NCBI GenBank assembly: GCA_030141605.1
Contig: JAQGDQ010000245.1
Location: forward strand, 62,001-126,000
Source of the DNA: Tubiluchus corallicola
Taxonomy: Eukaryota > Priapulida > Priapulimorpha > Priapulimorphida > Tubiluchidae
DNA: 64,000 nt
Direction of reading: 5' to 3'
This document shows, in pieces, positions 1 through 11,559 of the stretch. A program made the position numbers and the translations under genes. Position 1 is the stretch's first letter. Each line of letters starts with the position of its first letter. The notes under the pieces are model-generated. The model searched no databases, had not been told where the DNA came from, and saw only the letters and a list, made by a program, of their open reading frames with translations.

Positions 1-759
1 GAGGCTTTTAAGGACAGTATTGTGACAAATTTAGATCGACAGTTTCCAGACACATTTTGAGCATTTTGAAATTCACTCGTCAGATTCAAAGACCTACCTT
101 TACTTTTAACTCAAATACTACATGTAGTGTATATGTCTAGTCAATGCAAAATTTGGTTTGATTTCGAACGTTTGTTGTTTTAGGTGCCTTTATACAATTC
201 AGCTCGCTTAAGTCAAAATGCGCTACTAAACAATTTGGCCTACTTTTAATTTTTAATACTTATGGATTTCAACCTGCCTCATATGATGCCAGAAAAAATT
301 AGATGAAAGATTTTATAGCTCCAAATTTGGGAGAAAGTATAAATTGTGGAACGTTTTCATCAATATTATTAATTAGTAAGTATTGCAGAAACAAGTCATA
401 AATATCAATCACTGACAGTATAACAGTGTGTAATGTAGATGACGTCATCACATAATTATCACAAATTGATAGTATAAACCCCATGATTAATTCAATTTTG
501 ATGCCAAACTTGAAAGACAGGAAATGTGAAAAGTTGTAACATAGCCTAGATTTGAACCCGGGACCTTCAGCTGACATTAAGATAATAAATAATGAATTAT
601 CACAAATTGTTGTAAAATCAATTATTATACAGACTGTCCAATGATGTACTAGAAAGAGATAAATAAATAACACTTTTAATTCTAATTCTAATTTAATGCC
701 GAAGACCATTCCATTTACGATTTAAGTATATGATTATCTCGCTGTCCTTTGTGACTAAG
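1..759. other. Non-coding stretch with a tRNA-like B-box remnant
   Basis: No gene is recognised here. On the minus strand, around 547-567, there is a match to a tRNA internal promoter B box (GGTTCAAATC context preceded by GGTCCCG), but no A box is found at the expected distance, so at most this is the remnant of a tRNA-derived SINE. Near 676-694 the plus strand carries a short TTCTAA-type repeat, a kind of tail often left by retrotransposons. Any later exons of the minus-strand gene whose first coding exon ends at 808 could lie here or beyond the window, but I could not identify one. Confidence 0.4.
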
Positions 760-807
760 CTATATTATAGACAGAGCATCAGTGTGCCATACTAAATGTT
801 TACTTAC

Positions 808-1125
808 CCGCTTTGTAAGAGCGTAAAAAGTATGGTAAATCCTCGTATAGTTATCGCATTGTTTGAGATGACGCTCAAGCGACCCTAGTACATCTGACAG
901 TTCTAAATCTATGGGGTGCTTGCGCGCGTCGTAGTCGTACGCTGCGCAGCCGCAACTGTAGAAATCGTGGCACTTATAACATTCTGTGTTGTTCTCAGTC
1001 TTGTTGGTCTCTTCTGCCTTTGTTTCATTAGGATGTTTCACATAGTACTCTTTGTAACGCTTTGATAATGTTAAGTGTAGTAAAAACCAGATCAGAACTA
1101 CGCTAAGTAAGACGGCTTGCTTCAT
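808..1125 (-). CDS. Unrecognised secreted or membrane-anchored protein, first coding exon
   Basis: The protein is not recognised. The start codon at 1125 is followed by a hydrophobic stretch (about residues 4-20, MKQAVLLSVVLIWFLLHLTL) typical of a signal peptide or signal anchor. After it come four N-glycosylation sequons (NET, NKT, NNT, NYT) and a tight cysteine cluster (CYKC, then CGC), so the mature part probably faces the secretory lumen or the outside. The open frame runs on to 760, but a strong splice donor (CGG|GTAAGT) at 808/807 suggests that exon 1 ends there, after about 106 residues. Downstream exons would be at lower coordinates and were not found. A single-exon protein of 121 residues is the alternative. 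It is transcribed away from Crumbs. Confidence 0.5.
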
Positions 1126-1352
1126 TGTTGATGCACGTCCAGATTAAAACAGTCTCAGAATCTGAAAAAATAACAGTGTATACGTGGTTGGCGGTTCCCT
1201 CGACCCTAATCATTCATTGTCTGAAACTCTGGATGCTCTTCTTGTAGTTGTTGGTGTATGACCTTTTTGAGAAAAGCCTAATGCTCCATGAATTTAGAAT
1301 GAAACGTCATCAAACGTCACACGAATGAATCCCGCATCGATTGACTGAGTCA

Positions 1353-1582
1353 GAATTTTTAATCCGCCATTTAGAACTCAAGATGGCATTGACTGACATA
1401 GTAAGATATTCAGTTTGCTATCTTGAATTCAAGATGACAGCGATAAATCATTTTCAAAAAAGTGTGAGGGTCTACCAATTCGCTAATGATCGTCATAAAA
1501 CTTTATAGGAATATACTATAATGTATTCTGCATTGACTTGCATAGAAAGATTTTCGGTTTTGCCATCTTGAATTCAAGATGT
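1353..1582. repeat. Short direct repeats centred on an 18-bp palindrome
   Basis: Two units of about 52 bp, starting at 1386 and 1530 (GCATTGACT start), each end in a perfect palindrome: ATCTTGAATTCAAGAT at 1420-1435 and CATCTTGAATTCAAGATG at 1564-1581. A third, degenerate unit ends at about 1385 (AACTCAAGATGGC). The spacing between the two good units is about 145 bp. This could be a cluster of binding sites for a dimeric protein or the decayed end of a repeat family. I do not recognise the motif. Confidence 0.7.
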
Positions 1583-4513
1583 TTGCATAACGTCATTTTC
1601 TAACCCACAGTCTTCACTTCAATGAGACCCTCGATCAGTAGTCTGAGTCGAACTTATTATTGTTTTTTGATGCCCTAATTAATAGCTAGACTTAACTAAA
1701 GAAATTTAGAATTTATTAATTAAATACAAGTATGGTGTAAAAATTTTGGTTACGAAGTATACAGGTATGTGTTTTAAAGAACATAAATCAATATATTTTA
1801 TAAAAACAATCATAACAGTGTGTCCATAGCAGCTAGTACATGATCATGATTATGATGAGAACAACATAATATCATTCAGTCTCAGTTTCAGAGTAAACAT
1901 GTTGTGTTTATTTTTTTTTACAAAGAAGAAGTCGTTTTAAACTTCACCAAAAGTAAAGCTTTGACAAGTGGAAAACTTTGTAAAGTGTATTCGCATCCAT
2001 TTGAAGTTAGTTAATTTGTTTTTTTTTACACGTATCGACACTGCCGTAAACGTATTATCTTCTGTCAATATGCTTATTGACTTTTTAATTCATTTTATTA
2101 TCGTATTGTTACTTTACTAATTTTTTGTTTATCCTCGGCCAGTTTGCACCACATCACAATTCTTGTAAATGATCCGAAGTATGTATGATCTATTTAATGA
2201 ATAAATATATTTTAACCTTATTTAATAGTTAAATTCTGTACCACTTTTAATGCTTTAAATATCATTTGTTCCTTTAACGAAAAATTTCAGAATTAAGAAA
2301 AAAGAATTGTTGTCTTTTCTTAATTTAAGATTATTAATTGTACCTATTATTGTCACAAGGAATTAAATTGGCATCTTTTATTCCTTGTTATTTTTAATTG
2401 ACACAAGCAACTTTTTACTTACCTTGATAGGTGTTAAGCCACTTCTTATTGCTGCTTTGCATTTATCAAGAAAATCCTTTGACAAACACTTTATTATTCA
2501 ATTTTTGTGACATGTGGTCAATGTGGAGCCATTTAAAATGCATTGTTTTAGTTCTCACAAATTCACTTGAGATTGTTTAGATGTATTGACGTTAGTCCTT
2601 GATTTCGATACGACGACTGTGCTCTGCTGACTTGACCTGCTGATTATTTATGAATGTTGCCGTCAACAGGTCACTGGACTCGCATTTGCACTTTATAGCA
2701 TCTGGCGCAACGAGTTTTTGCTCCATCTGTCTTTCCATGTCTCCTGTCCACTTCCCTAATGACAGGTTTTCCCTTTGGGCAGTTTTGGTGCATGCTGCTC
2801 CATTTCCAACGCCGATTTTTCTTTTCTTTCCTCTTTTGGTTCGAGCGCATGCGAAAGCTGCAGTCGGAAGAGTTGTTCTTTGAAATTCTTGGGATTCTTG
2901 AATAAAACAACTTTTATTAATAAATAAAAAACAAAAGCAGGCATTAAGTGAGCCGCGAGCCCAGACATTTAAACGTGTCTGATGCGCAAATTTTCACCCC
3001 TTTGTGTTATAACTGTCATGATAACGTATTTGTAAGTGTGATAATTTAGGCAGTTCCTAAATATTTTACAACTTTAATCTTTCAGTCTCTAATTTATTGT
3101 GCTGAACAAAATTATGAAAAATTTAGATTTACAGCTTATTACTATTGTTATTATTAATATTACTATTACCCATCATGACAGGCATTTTTGCATAGCTCTT
3201 TATGTTTTTTTAAATCGCATAGTTCATCTCAATTTCTTTATAGTTTAGGTTGATTTACGAGATTTTGAAATGTTAACAAAAAAGATGCCTTGGTAATGAG
3301 CACGGTTCATTCATTATACTCTTTCCACTCCCTGGAAACGTACATGTAGGCGTACAGCCTCTTTCTGGTATTTTCCATGCTTATCGCACTTGCTGCTTCT
3401 CTTGCGTATCTTCCATGATGTGTACGCAGCCACTAGAAATCGACGACTGAGTTAAATGGTTGTTAAGGGATACGTGAACCTTACTTGTTTTTAATATTTT
3501 GCATATGTGTACGTTAACTTTTGTCCTAACTGTCTATCTTAAATTGTAACATAACAAGCAACTTGTTTTTTGTTTTGTATAATTTATGCGTTTCTTTACT
3601 TTGGCTTCTAGTATAGACGTGAATCATTCCTGCACTTTTGGTCTACTTGTCATTATGAGGCCATTAGTAAATAAATGACAAACTTTCATGTGCAGTTTGG
3701 CAACCAGACGAACAATCATATACATTCCAGTCAGTCAAGTTACAAACGGACTGAGTAACCGACCAACCAGTGGCCAACGAACTAACCAACCAATAAGCTG
3801 GATTAGCTCTCTCATCACACGGCCACCCAGTCAATTAATTCACTAACTAAGTTATCAATTAGCAAAGAAAGCTAACTAATCTAACTGTTATCATATACTC
3901 TTCATGGTCAATTGTTCAACCAAACCTAAAACGCAACAAATCTTATTTAATGAAAGTAAAACAATACACTGACATTTAATATCACAAATTAATTTTACCA
4001 TAGGACTAAACTGCATTTTTTAATTTCAAATAATTATTACAGAAGATAAAAGAAAGAATTATTACAGGTTGATTTTTATTATATGCTTTATCTAGTGTTC
4101 ATTAATTGTACTGGCTAGGCTCATGTAGTCCAACCTATGAAAGTTTTGAGTTGAATGTATTTCATGAGTTGAAAGCATCCAAGGATTTTTTTGCATGCTT
4201 GTTTATAGCCTGAACTATCGTCAAAAGAATTAGCAATGTCATTGACATCTGTTTCAAAAACTCTGATAGCTGTGAAAAGAATTATTGGGTCCCTTTTGGC
4301 TAGAATTTACTGTTTACTGGTTACAGTTGTTCACAGTTGGCTCACATGACACAGACATAATTTTTGGCAAATCACATGTATTTGGATAACCAAAGTTGGT
4401 TGTGAGTTAGTGCCTTTAAAATTTACGAGATTTTATCCATAAGCAGTGTATTTTGGCAAGTCTGGTAAATTTCTGCTTAATTTCTGTTGTTCAGAGGCTA
4501 TGTTTTTTTACAG
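1583..4513. other. Mostly featureless intergenic or intronic DNA upstream of the visible Crumbs exons
   Basis: No coding exon is recognised. One fragment with altered base composition, at about 2671-2968, is described separately. Around 3710-3850 there is low-complexity sequence rich in ACCAACCAGT and CAGTCAGT-like words. The missing 5' exons of Crumbs must lie in this stretch (not recognised by eye) or before the window. Confidence 0.5.
2671..2968 (-). pseudogene. Possible decayed piggyBac-type transposase C-terminus
   Basis: Two overlapping minus-strand frames, joined only by a frame change, read like the end of a piggyBac-family transposase. An FKEQL-type basic stretch is followed by a region containing HAPKLPKGK and then a CARC pair, which resembles the start of the cysteine-rich finger that ends these proteins. 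The second half of the finger is missing, and the frame is broken by stops. No terminal inverted repeats were located. The match is by pattern only, so the call is weak; an unrelated repeat is possible. Confidence 0.25.
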
Positions 4514-7500
4514 TTGTAGACCAAGCTGGACGTGTTCGGGCCAGAAGTGTAGGCATGTCATCAACACCAGTGTCAATTGGCTATCCCGTACTGTTTGGTA
4601 CACTACACTCGGCTGCTACAGCAGATATGTGGAGACTCCGTCTTCCATTCAGCCATGGGTTTGTATCGGTTTTTGCTATTTACAATGGAAATGATGTAAT
4701 AGTGGCATTATGGTGCTTCTGTACTTCAAAATGCTCCATAAATTTATTATGTCTGACCTGCATTAATTGAAATATATGGATGAATACAGTTTTAAATTGC
4801 TATTAATTGAAAGAGTCTTTTAGGAATTATAATGTTAGATTTGTGTTTGTTCAGTAAATTTCATTAGCGATCTACTGAAAATGTCAGCAACATGTAAAAA
4901 ACTAATGTCATATTTTGAAAGAGCATTTATCAAGAAATTGTAGTTTTTTACTGCCTTGATTTTGATCTACATTTATTCATCATCTTTGCACATTATTACA
5001 AAGTGGTAGCATGAATGTAACTGAAAGGTCACCATATTAAGGGTGAAAATACCAATAGATCGTTTCGGTTGGAAATTGATTTTGTGCAGTGCAAAGAAGC
5101 ATAACAGCAATTTTTTTCACTTTCTTCTTTTTTGCGAGACAATTACCTTATAATTTCTTGAGCGTTTTTGGTCTAATACCAGAGATGCATTTACTTTCAA
5201 AGGATTAGACTAGAAAACGTATTGCAATAGTTCGTTGTATGTTAAAATATCATTGTTTTTCAGTTGCATACTATATTGCTGACTTCTAAATGCAGTGTTG
5301 AGCAGTTCGAGGTCAGCCGGCTTAATTTTTAGGGTCTCAATTTTAATTAGAAACTTTTATTTCTTCTCCTCTAGGTTTGCTGGTTGTTTAAAAGATGTTT
5401 ACTTCAACAGTCTACTCATTGACCTACTCATGTCTGTTCCATACTTTGAGAAGAACTTGGATCCACCTGCGGCTATTCCTGGTTGTGCAGTTGATGAGCT
5501 ATGTGCAGCAAACCCTTGTCGTAATGGCGGACAATGTGCAGGAACGTGGCAGGGTGTCAAGTGCATGTGCTCCTCAGATTTTACTGGAAATTTGTGTGAG
5601 AAAGGTATACACTATACTTTTTCAATGCCATATAGAATATCAAGTTGTATGTTACTATCGAATACATTTGACCTTGTACATAATACTGTTTCAGTAATTC
5701 TTCTTTGTTTGAATATGTATTTGTTTCGTATTTTGTGTAATACTATTTTAATTTGTATAGCTCAAGCACTGACATTTAATGGAAGAACAGATTTTGTCAG
5801 GATCACCATTAATCCAGGAGAAGTGTCATTTGGTTCTAGTGGCTCAATAGATTTCAGAACACGTGACCATGACTCCACTTTTTATGATCTGGAAGTCCAC
5901 AGAGCTATCGATGTTTATTCCATGACTCTTGATTATATCATGTTATATGGCATAGTCAATGGCATAGTAACCATTATGACACATAATCTTGGTGGTGAGT
6001 TTGTTGTTGAATTGTATAGTCTAGTAACTACAATTCCAATTTTCCAATTTTGAGAAAGTGTATGACAGCTATGTTGTATGGATGTCCGAGCAGTATGGAT
6101 GTTTAACCAAGTTTTTTGATATAATAGTATTATCTTGATTTCTTATATTTTTTGTATTTTAACAGGTGAATTTGTTAGCTCAAGGCAGCTCGCATCCTCC
6201 TGTAGATTATTATTTTGTACATGCACTGTCTGTACTGTTTTACCATCTTGTACACTGTAAGCCGATGGTTTAATTTTTGTAGTTTTTATTGTATCCCGAA
6301 ACTCACAGAATTTTTTTTGCTGTTTTAGCACCTGAAACAGGAGAAAAGTTTGTAAGCTTTTCTAGAAACTACAGCGATGGAGCGTGGCACAAGCTGACAT
6401 GGAATGTAGAAGAAAGAAGACTTTTAGCTATGATTGATAGTAATGAAACTGTCAGTATTGAAGATGCATTTGATCCTACTACAGCTGTTCAAGTTTACAT
6501 TCACCTTGGAGCTCGTTTAGATACTTTTGATCCCAGCATCTATAGAGGTATTTAAGAAGTGTGGTGCAGAATCATCTCACTCCCTTATACCACTAGCTAT
6601 GTAAGCGTTAAAATGATGATAGTAGTAACTCACTGCCACTTGTATAATTTAACTGGATTCCATCAGTGATCCTCACACTTATTTTACATCATGTCTAAAT
6701 TTGTACACCAAGACATCTTGAACCTGAGGTCTAATTTTCATTGTAAAAATGTAGTTACCTATTTCTGTTCATGTGAATGCAAACCTGTGTGGATGACTTG
6801 AAATAGGCTATTCCTTATTTCTTTTTGTGATCAGCTAGTTTGAGCTCATTTACTTTACCATCATCATCATCATCTAGGTGCTTCTATGTGATAAAACATG
6901 CCAAGCTCTACTTGTTGATACCATGCATTCCTGTCCACCACCACTTCCCACGATGCATCATCCCTCAAATCTAGAATTGTATTTACTAAATCTTTTTGCA
7001 TTACTCTGACCCTTTCTCAGTTTTTTTGTCTTTTCAAGAGTTTTATGTAGTGCTATAAGAAGAGGAGACTCTTGAGGTAGTCTTAGTGCATGCGCAATCC
7101 AATGCAATCTTCTTGCTTGGATTTTTTCACACCAAGGATTCTTCTTCACCACGTCATACAGATCATCATTGGATATTCTGTCAGGCCATTTAATTCCTAG
7201 TATGCTTCTTTAGAGATGCCATTTACTTCAGCAAGTTTTAGATATTCAAACCCTTCTTTATATGTGTGTATTTGCCAAACATGTGTATCTATATATTTAT
7301 TTATTTATGTATTTGCTAACAGTTTATTCTATGTTTTTAAATAGGCTCCAGGGATTATTCTGACTTCTTTACTGGTTGTTTGAGAGATGCTCGACTTGAT
7401 AGTAAATACCTACCATTACTTGATCATTCAGTTCGTGGGACTGGAATTGTCGTTCGAGCTTCTGCCAAGACAGGTACAACACAAAATTTAACTTCAAACT

Positions 7501-10500
7501 AATTTATTTAGCACATAAAACTTTCACCACAAACATGAGTATTGAATAATTTCAGCTATTTGAAATTTGCAGCGTTGTCACTTTTATTAATTCTATAATG
7601 CCGGAGCTGCTGGAGAACAGTATTTGTCATTTGCATCCACGGGTGATGATCGTTTCCTGAATGTTGGTGTACATAAGTTAAGGGTTAAAACATAAAATTT
7701 ATTCTGTGTTTTTTACTGCTTTTTAGTCTTAAACCAATAAATAATTTTCTATTTTAAATTTTTAACACGTATGTCTGTTTCTTTTGTACTAATGTGGATA
7801 GTGTTTTTTCTTTGTGGATCTGTCTAGCTGTAAGCTTACCAATAGCTTTAAATTGTTTGATATTGTCATTAACACCCATAAAAAAGAAAAGCTATTATTG
7901 TATTGTGTTTATGGGCATGTTAATTTTATTTTACTCATATACTTGTTTCATTTTTTCAGATTTCTAAATTTTCCTTAGCAATTTATCAATGCCTGATCTT
8001 GACCATTTCTTATTTGGAACTCCCTCATCAGTATTTTTACATCTTTTCCTTTACCAATCCTAAAAATTATTTTGTCTTTTTCTGTATACAGCATAGATTT
8101 TTAAAGTTTAGAAATTTCAAAAAATAAAATGAAATAAATGATAAGTGTGTGAAATGAATGAAGCAAAATTAATGCGTCCATTATTTAAATACAATCATAT
8201 AAGTGTCTAGTTTTTTTCATTTTTGTGGGCATGGCTACAATACCAAACATAAAATGTTTATTTTTTTTGGACTTTTTAGTAAAAATTTGTAGTAAGTGTT
8301 TCTAGTTTAACCTGTTGACATCTGTTTGCAAATTAGATGAAAATTCTCGGATCTATGACATTTTGAAAAAGGCTTACTTTTTTGTGTCCTCTCACTTTTG
8401 CAGCAAATCAGTGTATGCAAAATCTTAAAAGCTTGACATTTTGGAAATTTTTGTATTTTTTAGACTTATAAACTCTTTCTTTTGTTATAGGTTGCAGTGG
8501 GCAGCCTCTTTGTGAAGTTTCGCCATGCTCACGGAATGCTGTATGCACTGATTTATGGAACTCTTATACCTGTAAGTGTCTTCCAGGTTGGCATGGCCCA
8601 GACTGCACACTAAGTGTAGATGACTGTGCAGGATTTCCGTGTCAGCACAATGGCACATGCGTAGATGAGGTGCAGAATTTTACTTGCGCTTGCATTTTAG
8701 GATACACTGGAAGATACTGTGAATCTGTCACCCATCGGTGTGAAGAAAATCCATGCGTGGTGAATCAAACGTCAAGCTGTACGTCTTTGTTTCCATTAGA
8801 CTATGAGTGCACTTGCCTGCCGGGATTTGTAGGAAAGAACTGTGAAGAAGAGAGCGATGAATGTCGCAGCAACCCGTGTCAAAATGGCGGTCAGTGCGTT
8901 GACATCATTAATGGTTACTATTGTGCTTGTCCTCAAGATTACTTGGGTAGTTTCTGCGAGTTTAGACACCCATGTGCCTCAGAACCATGTCAGCATAATG
9001 GTACGTGCCACAGTACTGAAGATGTTCCTGTCGGTTTTGCATGTCAATGTCATTTAGGTTGGACTGGCAAGTACTGTGACCAGTATGATTACTGCAGCAA
9101 CGTCACATGTAGAAATGGTGGCACATGTTTTCGTAGTGAGATTGGCTTTGAGTGTTCGTGTCGTCTTGGATTTATCGGCACTGACTGTGGCATGGTTGAT
9201 TACTGTGTTGATGTCGATTGCCAGAATGAAGCTAACTGTGTTAGTGACATGGATGGGTTCACTTGCTTATGTAGCCAACATTACACCGGAAGATTTTGCG
9301 AAACACCTATAGACAAGTGTCATTCAGATCCATGTCATAATGGCGGGTCTTGCTGGAATAATAAAACCATGGAAACATTCTATTGTGAATGTTTTTCAGG
9401 ATGGACTGGGGAACTTTGTGAAAAAGATGTCCATGAATGTGGCTCAAATCCATGTTTACACGGAGGAACGTGTCACGATAGCCACCAATCCGAATATTTT
9501 TTTCCTGGATATGAGTGTCACTGTGATGTGGGATATTTTGGCAATAACTGTGAAAGTGAGACTGACGAATGTGCTAACGAACCCTGTTCCGCTAGCAGTA
9601 CTTGTGTTGATATGCAGGATGATTATACCTGCATTTGTGCTTCAGGATTTAGTGGTAGACATTGTGAATTAGATGTGCGAGGATGTTCTTCTGAGCCGTG
9701 CTTCAATGAGGCCAACTGCCGGGAATCGGCCACTGGTGAATATTACTGCATATGTGTTGATGGTTTTACTGGCCGCAATTGTGAGACCAACATTGATGAT
9801 TGTTTGAATAACAATTGTAAATTTGGACGTTGTCTAGATGGCATTGAAGATTATAGCTGCATTTGCAATCCGGGATATGGTGGTTTATACTGTGAGTTTG
9901 TGAATGATACCTGCTTCAGTAACCCTTGTAAACACGAGGGAATATGTAGGTATATTGGCCGTTGTTCCTGCCATGACATTGTTTCTGCTTGTGGGTGGTA
10001 TGATGAAGAATGTCAGCTGGAAAATTGCCGACACCGTGAAGACTGTAGCGTACGTGATCGGTCGTTTGAGTGTGAGTGTACAGAAACTGGTTACAGTGGC
10101 ATTTCATGTGAAAAAGACATCAACGAATGCCTACAGTCAAAAACTTGTCATCACGGCACTTGCATAAACACTGTTGGAAGTTATTTATGCAATTGTTCAG
10201 GCACCGGCTACAGGGGCCGCCACTGCCAAAATGACATAAACGAATGCCGAGATCTGTCTGATCCCTGTGGTGCTAATGGCGTTTGTATAAACACCCAGGG
10301 CAGTTACACATGTCATTGTCGTCTCAGATTTACCGGCTCAAATTGTGACGTATTGGTAGACTTGTGTTCACCGGAAGTGCAGCCTTGTAAAAACGGTGGC
10401 TTATGTCTTAAGGAGTCGGACACTGGTGACATTTACTGTGATTGTTCTTCTACTGGGTTTGGTGGAGTCACTTGTGAGGATGTAATTAACGAATGTGAAT

Positions 10501-11559
10501 CAGAAACGCATGAATGTCGGAACGAAGCACAGTGTGTCAAACATTCCATCGGCTATAGTTGTCTGTGCTCAGAAGGTTATACAGGTAAAATGTCATATAT
10601 GATATTTAAAGTTTTGTAATGCCTATAGTAAGATTTCTGTCATTTTGTCAATGGCTGTGAATAAATGTGTGACCACTGGTAGTGTAGCTATTTCAGAACT
10701 CCACGATAAATAACTGATCAGTTTTCACACACTTTTTCAAACAGCTGTGCAACTATCAGTGGTCACATTGCATATTTTTTTTATTAATCTTAACTGTTAA
10801 TGCAACGTGTCATTTGTGACATATTGCCTTTCGTGCTTTTCTATTTTTTGTCTAGTTTGGCACTCTGCAAGTTGTTCCAGCACTTAAGAAACTGACCAAA
10901 ACCGGCTGCAGTCAGATTGACCGTTTCGCTAATTAAGCCTTAATGGGTCTTATTTGCATCGCTATTTTTACATAATGTTGTTCCTGTTTAAGGTGTCTCT
11001 TAAAAGACGAGAGGGTGTTTCTTTTGCATTGTAAAAAAATCTTACATGTTTTGCTCAAACCAAAACAATAATGTGTGATGATAAATTTAAAAAACAATCA
11101 CAATAACGTTATTCATCTATTCTACAGTACCTCAGTGACATTTTGTCAAACCAATTTTTTCATGCTTAAAGATTTATGAAAAAAGTAATCTTTAATTGTA
11201 TTTTCAACATTCTTTTGGTTAAAGCCATGAAATTTTTGTTAAGTCCATTAACTCTGTATTTTTGCATGTAGTTTGTATAACTAATGTATGCATTTGCATG
11301 TTTAGGTAAGTTTTGCGAATCACAGACTGCAACTGCTGATCCTCTGAGAGAGAAGCCAAGTCGAGCGCTTGTAATCGCTTTGCCATTTCTGTTTGTACTC
11401 ATCTGCCTCGTGGTGATTGTTCTTTGGCTAATTTGGTATCTTCGCAGATCTCGAAAAATGAAAGGAAAGTATAATCCGTCCATTACAGAGCAATCTCACG
11501 GCATGCCGCCTTTGCCAATGACAGTTCTTAATCCAAAAAACGATGAACGATTGGTGTAG
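4514..11559 (+). CDS. crb: Crumbs homologue (LamG/EGF transmembrane polarity protein), 5' end missing
   Basis: Crumbs organises the apical membrane of epithelia; its short tail binds FERM proteins and Pals1/Par6-type PDZ proteins. Coding exons: 4514-4658, 5375-5604, 5761-5994, 6329-6547, 7345-7473, 8491-10584 and 11306-11559. All junctions keep frame and give 1100 residues. Domains in order: C-terminal part of a LamG domain (ending FAGCLKDVYFN), one EGF, a complete LamG (about residues 126-315, ending FFTGCLRDARL), about 18 EGF repeats, a transmembrane helix (ALVIALPFLFVLICLVVIV), then a 38-residue tail. The tail has the FERM-binding GKYNPS (family GxYxPS) and ends ERLV, close to the family's ERLI PDZ ligand. 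The first exon begins mid-codon, so signal peptide and N-terminal domains lie upstream. Human CRB1 has far fewer EGFs after its last LamG. The tail makes Crumbs much more likely than Notch, Eyes shut or another EGF/LamG protein. Confidence 0.92.
6861..7220 (-). mobile_element. Non-LTR retrotransposon 3' fragment with (ATG)n tail
   Basis: Lying in a Crumbs intron, the minus strand encodes a degenerate reverse-transcriptase C-terminus. It has the characteristic run of an NDDLYD-type motif, WCEKIQARRLHWIAHALRL and then residues spaced as in the RRLRWLGHVLRMP block of these elements. It ends in a short trinucleotide run (CATCATCATCAT on plus, 6862-6875), a usual tail for such LINEs. It is truncated at the 5' end. 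It belongs to the same general group as the fragment at 19082-19510. Confidence 0.7.
8491..10584 (+). other. crb: Crumbs exon 6: intronless array of about 18 EGF repeats
   Basis: This one exon of 2094 nt encodes the whole membrane-proximal EGF array (roughly residues 320-1016). Each repeat has the six-cysteine pattern ending in CxCxxGxxGxxC. Several start with D-x-[ND]-E-C (for example DINEC twice near 10120 and 10235), the hallmark of calcium-binding EGFs. About two thirds of the way along, around 9905-10015, one repeat is irregular (CRYIGRCSCHDIVSACGWYDEEC), with odd cysteine spacing. N-glycosylation sequons (NGT, NFT, NQT, NVT) are frequent. The exon starts and ends in phase 1, as EGF-coding exons usually do. 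Confidence 0.9.

Noticed and set aside
299-709. 136-residue minus-strand open frame
   Set aside because: Passes through a tRNA-like B-box remnant and TTCTAA repeats; composition is that of random AT-rich DNA and no conserved motif is seen.
6862-6875. Possible CRISPR-like or tandem regulatory array (CATCAT run)
   Set aside because: It is a short trinucleotide tail of a LINE fragment; a CRISPR array is not expected in an animal nucleus.
8842-10167. Several shorter plus- and minus-strand open frames within the Crumbs EGF exon
   Set aside because: Alternative-frame shadows of the repetitive EGF coding sequence.
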